DNA of 64,000 nucleotides, taken from Mucilaginibacter celer (GTDB taxonomy: Bacteria > Bacteroidota > Bacteroidia > Sphingobacteriales > Sphingobacteriaceae). The position numbers and the translations under genes were made by a program. The notes under the pieces are model-generated. The model saw only the letters and a program-made list of their open reading frames with translations. It ran no database searches and was not told where the DNA came from. Location of the stretch: NCBI RefSeq assembly GCF_003576455.2, contig NZ_CP032869.1, forward strand, positions 3,906,001 to 3,970,000, given 5' to 3'. This document shows positions 1 to 9,016 of the stretch, in pieces; the stretch's first letter is position 1; the number at the start of each line of letters is the position of its first letter.

Positions 1-2281
1 TTGAATAAATACCTTCCAACGTACCAATGATACCGAAAGGTAATTTTTGATCAACCGCTAAGTTAACCCTAAAGTTAGATGGAAATTTGAAGTTCTTATC
101 GGTAATAACCAGGTTGTACGAATTAGATGCAGCACCGGCAGCAGGCCTGTTTTTGTTAACATCTCCGCTAAATATAAAACGCGGATCAGTTGCAGATACG
201 CCTGCCGAGCCTGGCTGGATGTTATAGAAGCCGAACTGAACACCATTGTTACTTGCCTGGTTTGAAATATATACATAAGGTACCGGACCGGTAAAGATAC
301 CTGCACCACCGCGTACCTGAGTAGATGCGTCGCCATTAACATCCCAGTTAAAGCCTACCCTTGGCGAAATCTGGATAGATGTTTTAGGAAATTGCGCAGT
401 ATTAACTTTGTAACCACCCAGGAAACCTGTAAGATTTGCGGCCGAGGCATTAAACTGGCTTTCGGTATTGTAAACCGGTAAATCGGCACGGATACCGTAA
501 GTTAATTTGAAGTTATCGTTAACAGTCCATTTGTCTTGCGCGTAAATACCTACAGTATATGATTTTACGTATGCAAACGGAAACGAACCATCCGGCAAAG
601 CTGAGTAGCGAAAACTATAAAGACTTGCAGTAGCCCTTTGCGCATTACTTAAACCATTATTTGGATCAGCAGAGGCGTAAAAATCGGCTAAGCTCTTGAA
701 ACGGTAAATACCATAGTAGTTAGGGGCAAAACCATTTTTAAATTTATTCGACTCGTACGAAATGCCAAAGTTTAACTCATGTTTACCTTTGTAAACAGTT
801 AAGTTATCTGATGCCTGCCATGTATCGGTATTTAACACGTTATTAGCTGTAAATGGCTCGTAACCAAATGAGGTCATTGTAGTTCCATCCGGATTTTGGA
901 TATCAACCATCGGGAATGGATTACCGCCCAGAGATTCGCGAAAATCGCGTAAAGACTGGTAACCAACGGTTAATTTATTAGCCACGGTTGAACTGATGCG
1001 TGTATTCAACTCAGCAATACCGATATTAAAGTTATTATTGATGGTATAATAAGAGGCAAAGAACGGCAGGTTTGCTCTGCCCGGCGTACGACCACCTGAA
1101 GGCGCGCCAGAACCACTCGGAGGCACATCACGGAAAGATTTCAGATAGAAATATTTCAATGATAAAGTATTGTTTTTATCGATGTTCCAATCCAATTTGG
1201 CAGCAATTTTATCTGATTGCGTACGTAACTGGTAGTTTTCAAAAGCACCTGGGTTATAACCATAGTTTTTTTGAAGGAAAGTAGAAAGATCTGTTAAATC
1301 TTTGTAAGTAACTTGTGAAATACTACCACCAGCTGTTTGGCCATCGCGTAAAGCGGTGTAAGAAGTTGCAGGGTCTTTAATCCTTTCCTGCTCGCCAGAT
1401 ATAAAGAAGAATAATTTGTTTTTGATGATCGGGCCACCTAAGCTGATACCGCGTTGATTATAATCAACTGTTGGTTTTTGAACATCAGTGGTAAGGGTGT
1501 GTAAACCTGTTAAACCGGCCGAACGTTTGTAGTAGTATACACTACCTTTAAATTCGTTGGTACCTGATTTGGTTACGGTATTGATACCGGTACCTGCAAA
1601 ACGGCCCTGGCTAACGTCGAAAGGAGAAACAGAAACCTGGATCTGCTCAATCGCGTCTAACGAAATTGGCTGAGAGTTTGCCTGGCCACCCAAAGTGTTT
1701 GACAAACCAAATGAGTTGTTAAACAACGCACCGTCAACAGTTAAGTTGTTACCGTTACCGTTACGACCACCGAATGATGTACCATTAGCAGTAGGCGTTA
1801 ATTTAGTATAATCATAAATTGACCTGTTGATAGTTGGTAAACGATCGATCTGGGCACGGTTAATGATCTCCTGCGAGCCTGTGCGTGAAGTGTTGATCAC
1901 CTTGTTTTGAACACCAGACACAACAACCTCTTTCAATTCGGTGTTGGTTGGAGCCATTTTAGCGTTGATCTTGAAATCCTGACCTAAAGACAAGGTGATG
2001 TTGTCTTGAGTAAAAGTGTTAAAACCGATAAATTTGAAGCTGATAGTGTACGGACCACCAACACGGATGTTTGGTAAGTTGTAACGGCCATCAACACGGC
2101 TAACGGTTGAATAATTAGTACCTGTAGGGGTGTGTAACGCTGTGATGGTTACACCAGGGAGTGGTAATCCCTTTTCGTCAACCACTGTACCCGACATACT
2201 ACTCGTAGTAACGTTTTGCGCGAACGCAAAATTTAGGGTAAGCAGCGAAAAAATGAATAAAAGAAGGTAATGCTTCCTCAT
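1..2281 (-). CDS. TonB-dependent receptor, Oar-like (partial, C-terminus outside window)
   Basis: Outer-membrane beta-barrel receptor for energised uptake of a substrate that cannot be named from sequence. About 760 residues are inside the window and the frame stays open to base 1. The N-terminus MRKHYLLLFIFSLLTLNFAF is a signal peptide. It is followed by a carboxypeptidase-regulatory-like Ig domain (GTVVDEKGLPLPGVTIT, about residues 30-110), then a plug-like region (KEVVVSG, LPTINRSIYDY, GTGINTVTKSGTNEFKGS) and barrel strands. The regulatory domain plus the NTVTKSGTNEFKG motif fits Oar/CirA-like receptors of Bacteroidota. No SusD-like partner is visible, so a polysaccharide-utilisation role is not supported. 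The ATG at 2281 is chosen because it opens the signal peptide. Confidence 0.93.
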   Translation of the reverse strand, partial: MRKHYLLLFIFSLLTLNFAFAQNVTTSSMSGTVVDEKGLPLPGVTITALHTPTGTNYSTVSRVDGRYNLPNIRVGGPYTISFKFIGFNTFTQDNITLSLGQDFKINAKMAPTNTELKEVVVSGVQNKVINTSRTGSQEIINRAQIDRLPTINRSIYDYTKLTPTANGTSFGGRNGNGNNLTVDGALFNNSFGLSNTLGGQANSQPISLDAIEQIQVSVSPFDVSQGRFAGTGINTVTKSGTNEFKGSVYYYKRSAGLTGLHTLTTDVQKPTVDYNQRGISLGGPIIKNKLFFFISGEQERIKDPATSYTALRDGQTAGGSISQVTYKDLTDLSTFLQKNYGYNPGAFENYQLRTQSDKIAAKLDWNIDKNNTLSLKYFYLKSFRDVPPSGSGAPSGGRTPGRANLPFFASYYTINNNFNIGIAELNTRISSTVANKLTVGYQSLRDFRESLGGNPFPMVDIQNPDGTTMTSFGYEPFTANNVLNTDTWQASDNLTVYKGKHELNFGISYESNKFKNGFAPNYYGIYRFKSLADFYASADPNNGLSNAQRATASLYSFRYSALPDGSFPFAYVKSYTVGIYAQDKWTVNDNFKLTYGIRADLPVYNTESQFNASAANLTGFLGGYKVNTAQFPKTSIQISPRVGFNWDVNGDASTQVRGGAGIFTGPVPYVYISNQASNNGVQFGFYNIQPGSAGVSATDPRFIFSGDVNKNRPAAGAASNSYNLVITDKNFKFPSNFRVNLAVDQKLPFGIIGTLEGIYS

Positions 2282-2319
2282 AAATTGCTTTTTTTAATTA
2301 TACGTTTAATTAATTGGCG

Positions 2320-2347
2320 CAAAGATAATTAATGAACCAATTCCCAA
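2320..2347 (-). promoter_or_regulatory. Bacteroidota-type promoter of the TonB receptor gene
   Basis: On the minus strand the -7 element TATCTTTG (2327-2320) matches TAnnTTTG. A TTG lies 17 bases upstream (2347-2345). The receptor start codon is about 39 bases downstream of the -7 box. Inferred from consensus only. Confidence 0.5.
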
Positions 2348-2677
2348 TGTTAAATTAAGGTTAACAATTATTATATATTTATCAACATTTTACAAGATAA
2401 ACACAAAACCCCTAAAATAATGGTCATTATTGCTGAAAATATTGTAAATTTTATAACCTAAATCATATCGGGCCTACGGTTAAAATTAACACATCGTGTT
2501 TTATGACATTAAGAAGATACAAAGTGCCATCGGTGCAGTATTAGCTATTTGATTGCATTTCATTGTTTCAGCCCTTTTACTTAGCTTTGGCATTCAAAAA
2601 ATAATGCCTGTATTTTAAGACTAATTAAATACAGCGCTTATTTACCTTTTGAAGAAATTAAAAAGTATATCAATAAT
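2348..2677. other. Intergenic region between divergent TonB receptor and lpdA
   Basis: AT-rich, with no plausible reading frame. The only structure noticed is a near-palindrome with 8-base arms CTGTATTT (2608-2615) and AAATACAG (2627-2634), 44-70 bases before lpdA. It could be an operator or an RNA hairpin in the leader. No family was recognised. Confidence 0.4.
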
Positions 2678-4069
2678 ATGGATTACGATGTAATTGTTAT
2701 TGGGTCTGGTCCGGGTGGCTATGTTGCTGCTATCCGCGCATCCCAGCTTGGTTTAAAAACCGCCATTGTAGAGAAAGAATCATTAGGCGGCATTTGCTTA
2801 AACTGGGGTTGTATCCCAACCAAGGCTTTGTTAAAAAGCGCCCAGGTTTTTGAATACCTCAACCATAGTGCCGATTACGGTATTAAAATTAACGGCGCCG
2901 GCGAGGTTGACTTTGCCGCTGTTGTTAAAAGAAGCCGCAACGTTGCCGATGGCATGAGCAAAGGTGTTCAGTTTTTGATGAAGAAAAACAAAATTGACGT
3001 ACTTGTTGGCTTCGGCAAATTAAAAAGCAAAGGCGTAGTTGAAGTTAAAGCTGCCGATGGTACTGCTAAAACTTACAACGGCAAGCACATTATATTAGCT
3101 ACCGGCGGCCGCTCGCGCGAGTTACCTAACCTTAAACAGGATGGTAAAAAAGTTATCGGCTACCGCCAGGCTATGGTACTGCCTCAGCAACCAAAATCAA
3201 TGATTGTGGTTGGTTCAGGCGCTATCGGCATCGAGTTTGCTTATTTCTACAACTCGATAGGCACTAAAGTTACCGTGGTTGAGTACCTGGATAACATCGT
3301 TCCGCTTGAGGATGAAGATGTATCAAAAAGCCTTGCCCGTATCCTTAAAAAACAAGGTATCAATATCATGACCGGCTCGAACGTTGAATCGGTTGATACC
3401 AGCGGCGAGCTTTGCAAGGTTAGCGTTAAAACCGCTACCGGTACCGAAACATTAGAAGCAGAGATCGTGTTATCGGCAGTTGGTATCGCTACCAACCTTG
3501 AAGGCATCGGTTTGGAAGAGAACGGTGTTAAAACTGATCGTGGTAAAGTATTGGTTGATGATTTTTACCGCACCAACGTTGAAGGCGTTTATGCCATTGG
3601 CGATATTGTAAAAGGCCAGGCCCTTGCTCACGTAGCATCTGCCGAAGGTATTATCTGCGTTGAAAAAATTGCAGGTCAAAACCCTCATCCGCTTGATTAT
3701 AATAACATTCCGGGCTGTACTTACTGCTCGCCTGAAGTTGCTTCGGTAGGTTATACCGAAAAGGCGGCTAAAGAGGCCGGTTACGAAATTAAAGTAGGCA
3801 AATTCCCATTCTCGGCATCGGGCAAAGCAAGTGCTGCAGGTGCTAAAGATGGTTTTGTAAAAGTGATATTTGACGCTAAGTATGGCGAGTTTTTAGGCGC
3901 GCACATGTTAGGCTACAACGTTACCGAAATGATTGCCGAAGTAGTTACAGCCCGCAAACTGGAAGCTACCGGCCACGAGATCATCAAATCGGTACACCCG
4001 CACCCTACCATGAGCGAAGCTGTAATGGAAGCAGCTGCCGAAGCTTATGGCGAGTGTATCCACTTGTAA
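2678..4069 (+). CDS. lpdA: Dihydrolipoyl dehydrogenase (E3)
   Basis: Flavoprotein that reoxidises dihydrolipoamide in 2-oxoacid dehydrogenase and glycine-cleavage complexes, reducing NAD+. At 463 residues it is full length. An FAD-binding GSGPGGYVAA is at residues 9-18, followed by the redox disulfide motif GGICLNWGCIPTK (C40 and C45). A second Rossmann motif, VVGSGAIGIEFAY, binds NAD. The second FAD-contact motif VYAIGDIV and the C-terminal HPHPTMSEA carrying the catalytic His-Glu pair follow. It stands alone, with no E1/E2 genes beside it, so it may serve several complexes. Confidence 0.96.
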   Translation: MDYDVIVIGSGPGGYVAAIRASQLGLKTAIVEKESLGGICLNWGCIPTKALLKSAQVFEYLNHSADYGIKINGAGEVDFAAVVKRSRNVADGMSKGVQFLMKKNKIDVLVGFGKLKSKGVVEVKAADGTAKTYNGKHIILATGGRSRELPNLKQDGKKVIGYRQAMVLPQQPKSMIVVGSGAIGIEFAYFYNSIGTKVTVVEYLDNIVPLEDEDVSKSLARILKKQGINIMTGSNVESVDTSGELCKVSVKTATGTETLEAEIVLSAVGIATNLEGIGLEENGVKTDRGKVLVDDFYRTNVEGVYAIGDIVKGQALAHVASAEGIICVEKIAGQNPHPLDYNNIPGCTYCSPEVASVGYTEKAAKEAGYEIKVGKFPFSASGKASAAGAKDGFVKVIFDAKYGEFLGAHMLGYNVTEMIAEVVTARKLEATGHEIIKSVHPHPTMSEAVMEAAAEAYGECIHL

Positions 4070-4106
4070 GCCCCCTAACCCCATGAAGGGGAAACAATAG
4101 TTTATG

Positions 4107-4153
4107 ATAGCCATAAATTGATGTATTAAACATTCAATTTATGGCTATTTTTG
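4107..4153 (+). terminator. Rho-independent terminator after lpdA
   Basis: A perfect 15 bp stem (4107-4121 with 4134-4148) has a 12-base loop and is followed by TTTTTG. A short CCCC/GGGG hairpin at 4079-4092 lies just before it, in the common Sphingobacteriales gene-end sequence CCCCCTAACCCC. Confidence 0.75.
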
Positions 4154-4165
4154 TTTTAAACACGC

Positions 4166-4187
4166 TCCATAGACCATGGTCTATGGA
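4166..4187. repeat. 22 bp perfect palindrome upstream of the metallo-hydrolase
   Basis: The half-site TCCATAGACCA is followed at once by its exact reverse complement. It occupies -34 to -13 relative to the preferred ATG at 4200, so it covers the ribosome-binding region. It could be an operator, or one of the gene-end repeat words typical of this genome. Confidence 0.5.
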
Positions 4188-4199
4188 CTATCGACCAAC

Positions 4200-5039
4200 A
4201 TGAAACTACACACCATCGATACCGGCTTTTTTAAATTGGATGGCGGCGCCATGTTTGGCGTTGTGCCCAAAACTATCTGGAACAAAACAAACCCTGCCGA
4301 CGAGAATAATCTTTGCACCTGGGCCATGCGCTGCCTGCTGGTTGAAGATGGCGACAGGCTTACCTTGATAGATACCGGCATTGGTAACAAACAAAGCGAA
4401 AAGTTTTTCAGCCATTATTATTTACATGGTGATGCCAGCCTGGATAGTTCATTAAAATCTTTAGGTTTTCATCGGGATGATATCACCGACGTATTTTTAA
4501 CCCATTTGCACTTTGATCACGTAGGCGGAGCGGCTGTACGTGAGGGCGAAGCACTTTTACCTGCCTTTAAAAATGCTACTTACTGGAGCAATCCAAAGCA
4601 CTGGGACTGGGCGGTAAATCCTAACGAACGTGAAAAAGCTTCGTTCTTTACAGAAAATATTATTCCGATACAGGAAAGCGGGCAGTTGCAGTTTATTGAT
4701 GTTAAGGATGGCGTAAATTTCGGCAATGATTTTGACGTGCGCTTTGTATCCGGCCATACCGAATCGATGATGTTGCCGCTTATTAATTATAAAGGGCATA
4801 AAATATTATATATGGCCGATTTGCTGCCATCAACCGGGCATCTCCCTATCCCCTACGTTATGGGCTACGATATGTTCCCGCTTATTACCCTTGCCGAGAA
4901 GAAATTATTTTTAAACGAGGCACTTGAAAATGATTACGTTTTGTACTTTGAACACGACCCTATAAACGAATGCTGCACCTTACAACAAACAGAAAAAGGT
5001 ATCAGGATAAAGGAAACTTTTAAGCTGAATGAGTTATAA
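4200..5039 (+). CDS. MBL-fold metallo-hydrolase
   Basis: Cytosolic metallo-beta-lactamase-fold hydrolase of 279 residues; the substrate is unknown. The metal-binding motif THLHFDH gives H102, H104, D106 and H107. A later GHTES supplies another metal-ligand His, and MADLLPSTGH carries the bridging Asp. The architecture resembles the AHL-lactonase/quorum-quenching branch, but function is not assignable. An upstream ATG at 4176 lies inside a 22 bp palindrome and adds eight unlikely residues. The start at 4200 gives the normal beginning MKLHTIDTGFF. Confidence 0.85.
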   Translation: MKLHTIDTGFFKLDGGAMFGVVPKTIWNKTNPADENNLCTWAMRCLLVEDGDRLTLIDTGIGNKQSEKFFSHYYLHGDASLDSSLKSLGFHRDDITDVFLTHLHFDHVGGAAVREGEALLPAFKNATYWSNPKHWDWAVNPNEREKASFFTENIIPIQESGQLQFIDVKDGVNFGNDFDVRFVSGHTESMMLPLINYKGHKILYMADLLPSTGHLPIPYVMGYDMFPLITLAEKKLFLNEALENDYVLYFEHDPINECCTLQQTEKGIRIKETFKLNEL

Positions 5040-5195
5040 TTTCCCGCATTCCGCAAAAATCATACCGCTTGCAACAATCCTTAACAATAATGTAAAAATT
5101 ACACTTATTCTTAATTCTGATTTTACAACATACTAATTATCAGCTTATTAAAATTTTTCTTAATTACATATTTTTTTTCAAAATACGTTATGCAA

Positions 5196-5227
5196 TTGTA
5201 ATTTTTTAGAACAAATTTGTAGCTTTA
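5196..5227 (+). promoter_or_regulatory. Probable rpoD promoter
   Basis: TTG at 5196-5198 is followed 21 bases later by TAGCTTTA (5220-5227), one mismatch from TAnnTTTG. The start codon is 45 bases downstream. The call rests on consensus only. Confidence 0.4.
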
Positions 5228-5271
5228 CACGTTGTAATCCCTAAACACGAATAGCGAGGCTTAATAACTAA

Positions 5272-6132
5272 ATGAGACAACTCAAAATAACGCAATCCAT
5301 TACCAATCGCGAGTCGCAGTCACTTGATAAATATCTGCACGAGATTGGTAAGGTAGACCTGATAACCGCTGAAGAAGAAGTAATTTTAGCTCAAAAAATC
5401 CGCGAGGGCGACCAGGCGGCTTTAGAACGTTTAACTAAAACCAACCTCCGCTTTGTTGTATCCGTTGCTAAACAATACCAAAACCAGGGCTTAACGCTGG
5501 GCGATTTGATTAACGAGGGTAACCTTGGTTTGATCAAGGCTGCCAAACGTTTTGACGAAACTAAAGGTTTTAAGTTCATTTCGTATGCCGTATGGTGGAT
5601 CCGCCAGTCGATATTGCAGGCTATTGCCGAGCAATCGCGTATTGTGCGTTTACCGTTAAACCAGGTAGGTTCATTAAGTAAAATAAGCAAGGCTTTCTCA
5701 AAATTAGAGCAGGAATACGAGCGCGAACCATCGCCCGAAGAACTTGCCGACATTTTGGAAACCACCGTTGATAAGATCTCTGATACTTTAAGCAATTCAG
5801 GCCGCCATGTTTCGATGGATGCGCCGTTTGTTCAGGGCGAAGAAAACACGCTGCTGGATGTACTGGAAAACCAGGAACCCAACACTGATTCCATCCTGAT
5901 TAACGAGTCGTTATCTGAAGAGATTAAACGTTCGCTCTCAACCCTTACCGAGCGTGAGCGTGAGATCATTGTGTTGTTTTTCGGTTTAGGTACCAACCAC
6001 CCGCTATCGTTGGAAGAAATAGGCGAAAAATTTAACCTTACCCGCGAGCGTGTTCGCCAGATTAAGGATAAGGCTTTGCAACGCCTGCGCCATACGTCAA
6101 GGAGCAAGATCCTGAAATCGTACTTAGGTTAA
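5272..6132 (+). CDS. rpoD: RNA polymerase primary sigma factor (RpoD/SigA family)
   Basis: Housekeeping sigma factor of Bacteroidota. At 286 residues it is much shorter than proteobacterial sigma-70 because region 1.1 and the non-conserved insert are absent, which is usual in this phylum. Region 1.2 is SLDKYLHEIGKVDLIT. Region 2 is FDETKGFKFISYAVWWIRQS (-10 recognition and melting). Region 3 follows, and region 4 has the helix-turn-helix LSLEEIGEKFNLTRERVRQI near the C-terminus. Nearly every residue follows the known family pattern. The gene is monocistronic with its own terminator. Confidence 0.96.
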   Translation: MRQLKITQSITNRESQSLDKYLHEIGKVDLITAEEEVILAQKIREGDQAALERLTKTNLRFVVSVAKQYQNQGLTLGDLINEGNLGLIKAAKRFDETKGFKFISYAVWWIRQSILQAIAEQSRIVRLPLNQVGSLSKISKAFSKLEQEYEREPSPEELADILETTVDKISDTLSNSGRHVSMDAPFVQGEENTLLDVLENQEPNTDSILINESLSEEIKRSLSTLTEREREIIVLFFGLGTNHPLSLEEIGEKFNLTRERVRQIKDKALQRLRHTSRSKILKSYLG

Positions 6133-6154
6133 TTAAAGCCTTTCTCAATATTTG

Positions 6155-6184
6155 AAGCCATCGGTAAAGCCGGTGGCTTTTTTG
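6155..6184 (+). terminator. Terminator of rpoD
   Basis: The stem is AAGCCATCGG (6155-6164) with CCGGTGGCTT (6170-6179), loop TAAAG, followed by a T run. Confidence 0.8.
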
Positions 6185-6230
6185 TTAGTTACCATCACGT
6201 GCGTTCCTACTTATGAAATATTTAAAATGG

Positions 6231-6408
6231 GTGTCATGCTGAGCCTGTCGAAGCATGGCGGGCAGGGCCTTTAGGCGCGCGCCTTCGACAAGCTCATGAT
6301 GACATAATTAAAAAAAATTGTCATCCTGAGCGATAGCGAAGGATCTTCTTCAACAAGCATGGCGGCTATGCAGGGCGAAGAAGATGCTTCGTTCCTCAGC
6401 ATGACAAA
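6231..6408. repeat. Two palindromic intergenic repeats (GTCATCCTGAGC type)
   Basis: Two adjacent imperfect inverted repeats. One begins GTCATGCTGAGCCTGTCGAAG and closes near 6304. The other (arms about 6319-6351 and 6378-6407) begins GTCATCCTGAGCGATAGCGA. Relatives occur at 25694-25779 and 33690-33769. They are dispersed, non-coding and REP/MITE-like. The rest of the 6133-6565 gap holds only terminators and a TCTAATC short-word repeat. Confidence 0.7.
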
Positions 6409-6476
6409 GGGGAAAATGTCATATCTCCTTCAGATGCCGCGGCTTTTACTCACACAATTACGTGGTGGCTTACAAA

Positions 6477-6509
6477 CAAAAAAAGCGGCAGGTAAAACCC
6501 ACCGCTTTC
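6477..6509 (-). terminator. Terminator of sucC (minus strand)
   Basis: On the minus strand AAAGCGGTGGGT pairs with ACCTGCCGCTTT (two wobble pairs) around a TTT loop and is followed by a T run. It lies about 60 bases after the sucC stop codon. Confidence 0.7.
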
Positions 6510-6565
6510 ATTATTTTAAAAGGCACAGCAACTAATCTCTAATCACCAACCTCTAATCTCTAAAC

Positions 6566-7759
6566 TTAAAGCGCCAACACTTCTTTAACGCGGTCAGCAG
6601 CTTCTTTCAGCAAGATAGCCGAGTAAACTTTCAGGCCTGAGTTATCAATCAGTTCTTTAGCCTCGGCAGCGTTGGTGCCTTGCAAACGAACGATGATTGG
6701 CACAGGGATATTACCGATCTCGTTATAAGCATCAATAACACCTTGCGCAACACGATCGCAACGAACAATACCACCGAAGATGTTGATCAGGATAGCTTTA
6801 ACGTTTGGATCAGACAGGATGATATTGAAACCTGCTTTTACAGTTTGCGCGTTAGCAGTACCACCTACGTCCAAAAAGTTAGCCGGCTCGCCGCCTGCAA
6901 TTTTAATGATATCCATGGTAGCCATAGCTAAACCTGCACCGTTAACCATACAACCAACGTTACCGTCAAGTTTTACATAGTTAAGGTTTGATTTGCTTGC
7001 TTCAACCTCGGTTGGGTCTTCCTCGTCGGTATCACGCAGAGCAGCATAATCCGGGTGACGGTATAACGCGTTGTCGTCAAGGTTTACTTTAGCGTCAACG
7101 GCTAAAATTTTATTATCAGAGGTTTTTAAAACCGGGTTAATTTCAAATTGCGATGAATCGGTACCTTCATAGGCTTTGTATAAAGCGGCAATAAATTTGG
7201 TCATATCCTTAAACGCCTCGCCTTCAAGGCCAAGGTTAAAGGCAATTTTACGGGTTTGAAAGCCCTGTAAACCAACTTTAGGATCAATCTCTTCTTTAAA
7301 TATCAATTCGGGAGTTGAGTGTGCAACTTCCTCGATATCCATACCACCTTCGGTACTATACATAATGATGTTGCGGCCACGGGCGCGGTCAAGCAGTACG
7401 CTCATGTAAAACTCTTTGGTAGCGCTTTCGCCAGGATAGTAAACATCCTGAGCTACTAAAACCTTCTTAACTTTTTTACCTTCTGGTCCGGTTTGCGGAG
7501 TAACCAGTTGCATACCGATGATGTTACCGGCATGTTCTTTTACCTGGTCAACATTTTTGGCCAGTTTAACACCACCGCCTTTACCACGGCCGCCTGCATG
7601 TATCTGAGCTTTGATAACAACCCAGTCCGAACCGAAGTCTTCTTTCATTTTTTGGGCAGCCTCAACAGCCTGCTCAACAGTATCGGCTACAATGCCTTCC
7701 TGAACTCTAACGCCATAGCTTTTTAATATAGCTTTACCCTGATATTCGTGAATATTCAT
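6566..7759 (-). CDS. sucC: Succinate--CoA ligase (ADP-forming) subunit beta
   Basis: Citric-acid-cycle enzyme subunit that makes succinate and ATP from succinyl-CoA with the alpha subunit SucD. At 397 residues it is standard length. The N-terminal ATP-grasp domain begins MNIHEYQGKAILKSYGV and has the Gly-rich GGRGKGGGVKLA. The C-terminal CoA-ligase domain has GNVGCMVNGAGLAMATMD and NIFGGIVRCD. sucD is not adjacent, so the subunits are encoded separately, as in other Bacteroidota. Confidence 0.95.
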   Translation of the reverse strand: MNIHEYQGKAILKSYGVRVQEGIVADTVEQAVEAAQKMKEDFGSDWVVIKAQIHAGGRGKGGGVKLAKNVDQVKEHAGNIIGMQLVTPQTGPEGKKVKKVLVAQDVYYPGESATKEFYMSVLLDRARGRNIIMYSTEGGMDIEEVAHSTPELIFKEEIDPKVGLQGFQTRKIAFNLGLEGEAFKDMTKFIAALYKAYEGTDSSQFEINPVLKTSDNKILAVDAKVNLDDNALYRHPDYAALRDTDEEDPTEVEASKSNLNYVKLDGNVGCMVNGAGLAMATMDIIKIAGGEPANFLDVGGTANAQTVKAGFNIILSDPNVKAILINIFGGIVRCDRVAQGVIDAYNEIGNIPVPIIVRLQGTNAAEAKELIDNSGLKVYSAILLKEAADRVKEVLAL

Positions 7760-8055
7760 GTTTTGAAGAATTTGCGGTAAAGCTACAATTTTGTTTGAAA
7801 CGGTAAAGTGCTTGTTTCAGTTTATTTGATTCCTTTTAGTCTGAATCAGAATTTACAGAATTTTAGGATTAACAGAATAATGCATGAAATTAAGCAAAAT
7901 CCTGCCCATGTTACAATCCCCCAAAAATCCAGGTTCAGAAAAATCAGCGAAATCAACGTAATCAAAAATCAATCAACGATCAAAATCCGTGTAATCAAAA
8001 AATAATCGGTGTAATCCCAACAAAAATAAATCAGCTAATCCGTTAACTTTGCCAA
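7760..8055. other. Intergenic region with AATCAACG short-word repeats
   Basis: Divergent upstream region of sucC and the ABC operon. Its right half consists of degenerate words such as AATCAACGTAATC and CCGTGTAATC, also seen at 21454-21500. It is low complexity, and the short frame at 7808-8005 inside it is not credible as a gene. Confidence 0.5.
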
Positions 8056-8715
8056 ATGCTGATAGCAACATCCATTCACAAATCATACGGGCAGCTTCAA
8101 ATACTTAAAGGGGTTGACCTTGAAGTACAAAAAGGCGAAATTGTAACCATAGTAGGTGCATCCGGCGCAGGCAAAAGCTCATTATTAAATATATTAGGTA
8201 CGCTTGATAGGGCCGATTCAGGTACTTTAACCATCAACGGCCTCGAATTGAGTAAACTCAACAACAAACAATTAAGCGATTTCCGTAACCGGCAAATAGG
8301 CTTTATTTTTCAGTTTCACCATTTATTAGCCGAATTCAGCGCGATAGAAAACGTGTGTATCCCCGCTTTTATAGCAGGCAAATCAAAAACCGAAGCCGAA
8401 AAACGTGCCGGCGAATTATTGGATTTGTTGGGCCTGAAAGATCGGCTGCATCACAAACCTAACCAGCTATCAGGCGGCGAACAGCAGCGTGTGGCTGTAG
8501 CGAGAGCTCTCATTAACAGGCCGGCACTTATTTTTGCCGATGAACCATCGGGCAATCTTGATTCTGTGAATGCACTCGAACTTCATGAGCTGTTTATCAA
8601 ACTTAAAAACGAGTTTAAACACACCTTTGTTATTGTTACCCATAACGAAGACCTTGCAAATCTGTCGGACAGGACGGTGACCATGAAAGACGGATTAATT
8701 GTAAACGGGCATTGA
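8056..8715 (+). CDS. ABC transporter ATP-binding protein, LolD/MacB-like
   Basis: Cytoplasmic ATPase subunit of 219 residues. Walker A GASGAGKS is at residues 34-41. The Q-loop is FIFQFHHLL, the signature is LSGGEQQRVAVARAL, and Walker B is LIFADEPSGNLDS. The FQFHHLLAEF segment and compact size match the LolD/MacB/FtsE class, which drives lipoprotein release or mechanotransmission complexes. No permease gene is beside it, so the partner must be elsewhere. It starts a three-gene operon: the next gene begins two bases after the stop. Confidence 0.88.
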   Translation: MLIATSIHKSYGQLQILKGVDLEVQKGEIVTIVGASGAGKSSLLNILGTLDRADSGTLTINGLELSKLNNKQLSDFRNRQIGFIFQFHHLLAEFSAIENVCIPAFIAGKSKTEAEKRAGELLDLLGLKDRLHHKPNQLSGGEQQRVAVARALINRPALIFADEPSGNLDSVNALELHELFIKLKNEFKHTFVIVTHNEDLANLSDRTVTMKDGLIVNGH

Positions 8716-8716
8716 T

Positions 8717-9016
8717 ATGGCTATTTTAATTACGGCAGCAACATCAGCACAGGCCTATCAGCTTAAAAACAAACTGGAAGGGCATGACATTATTTTAGGC
8801 GATTATCAGGAACTGCCTGAGTTTATGGTAAAAACAGGCAGGATGATTACATTGCCCAAACCAGCATCGGCAAGTTACACGCACGAAATCCTTACGCTTT
8901 GCCTGGATAAAGAGGTGGATACTGTTTATTTATTCAGGCCCGACGAAACCGCTTTATTATTAAAGGCCGAAACTCTTTTTAATGAATATAATATCACCTT
9001 ACAGGTTGTTGCTTAA
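8717..9016 (+). CDS. Conserved hypothetical protein, pre-ATP-grasp-like
   Basis: A 99-residue soluble protein. It starts one base after the preceding stop codon, and its TAATG overlaps the start of the next gene, so translation is coupled on both sides. The beginning MAILITAATSAQAYQLKNKL and the later DKEVDTVYLFRPDE resemble the Rossmann-like pre-ATP-grasp segment of ATP-grasp enzymes, but no catalytic part follows. No function can be assigned. It is probably a Sphingobacteriaceae-specific partner of the HAD protein. Confidence 0.8.
   Translation: MAILITAATSAQAYQLKNKLEGHDIILGDYQELPEFMVKTGRMITLPKPASASYTHEILTLCLDKEVDTVYLFRPDETALLLKAETLFNEYNITLQVVA

Noticed and set aside
7808..8005. 65-codon frame before the ABC ATPase
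   Set aside because: Composed of AATCAACG/GTAATC low-complexity words; no protein-like pattern.
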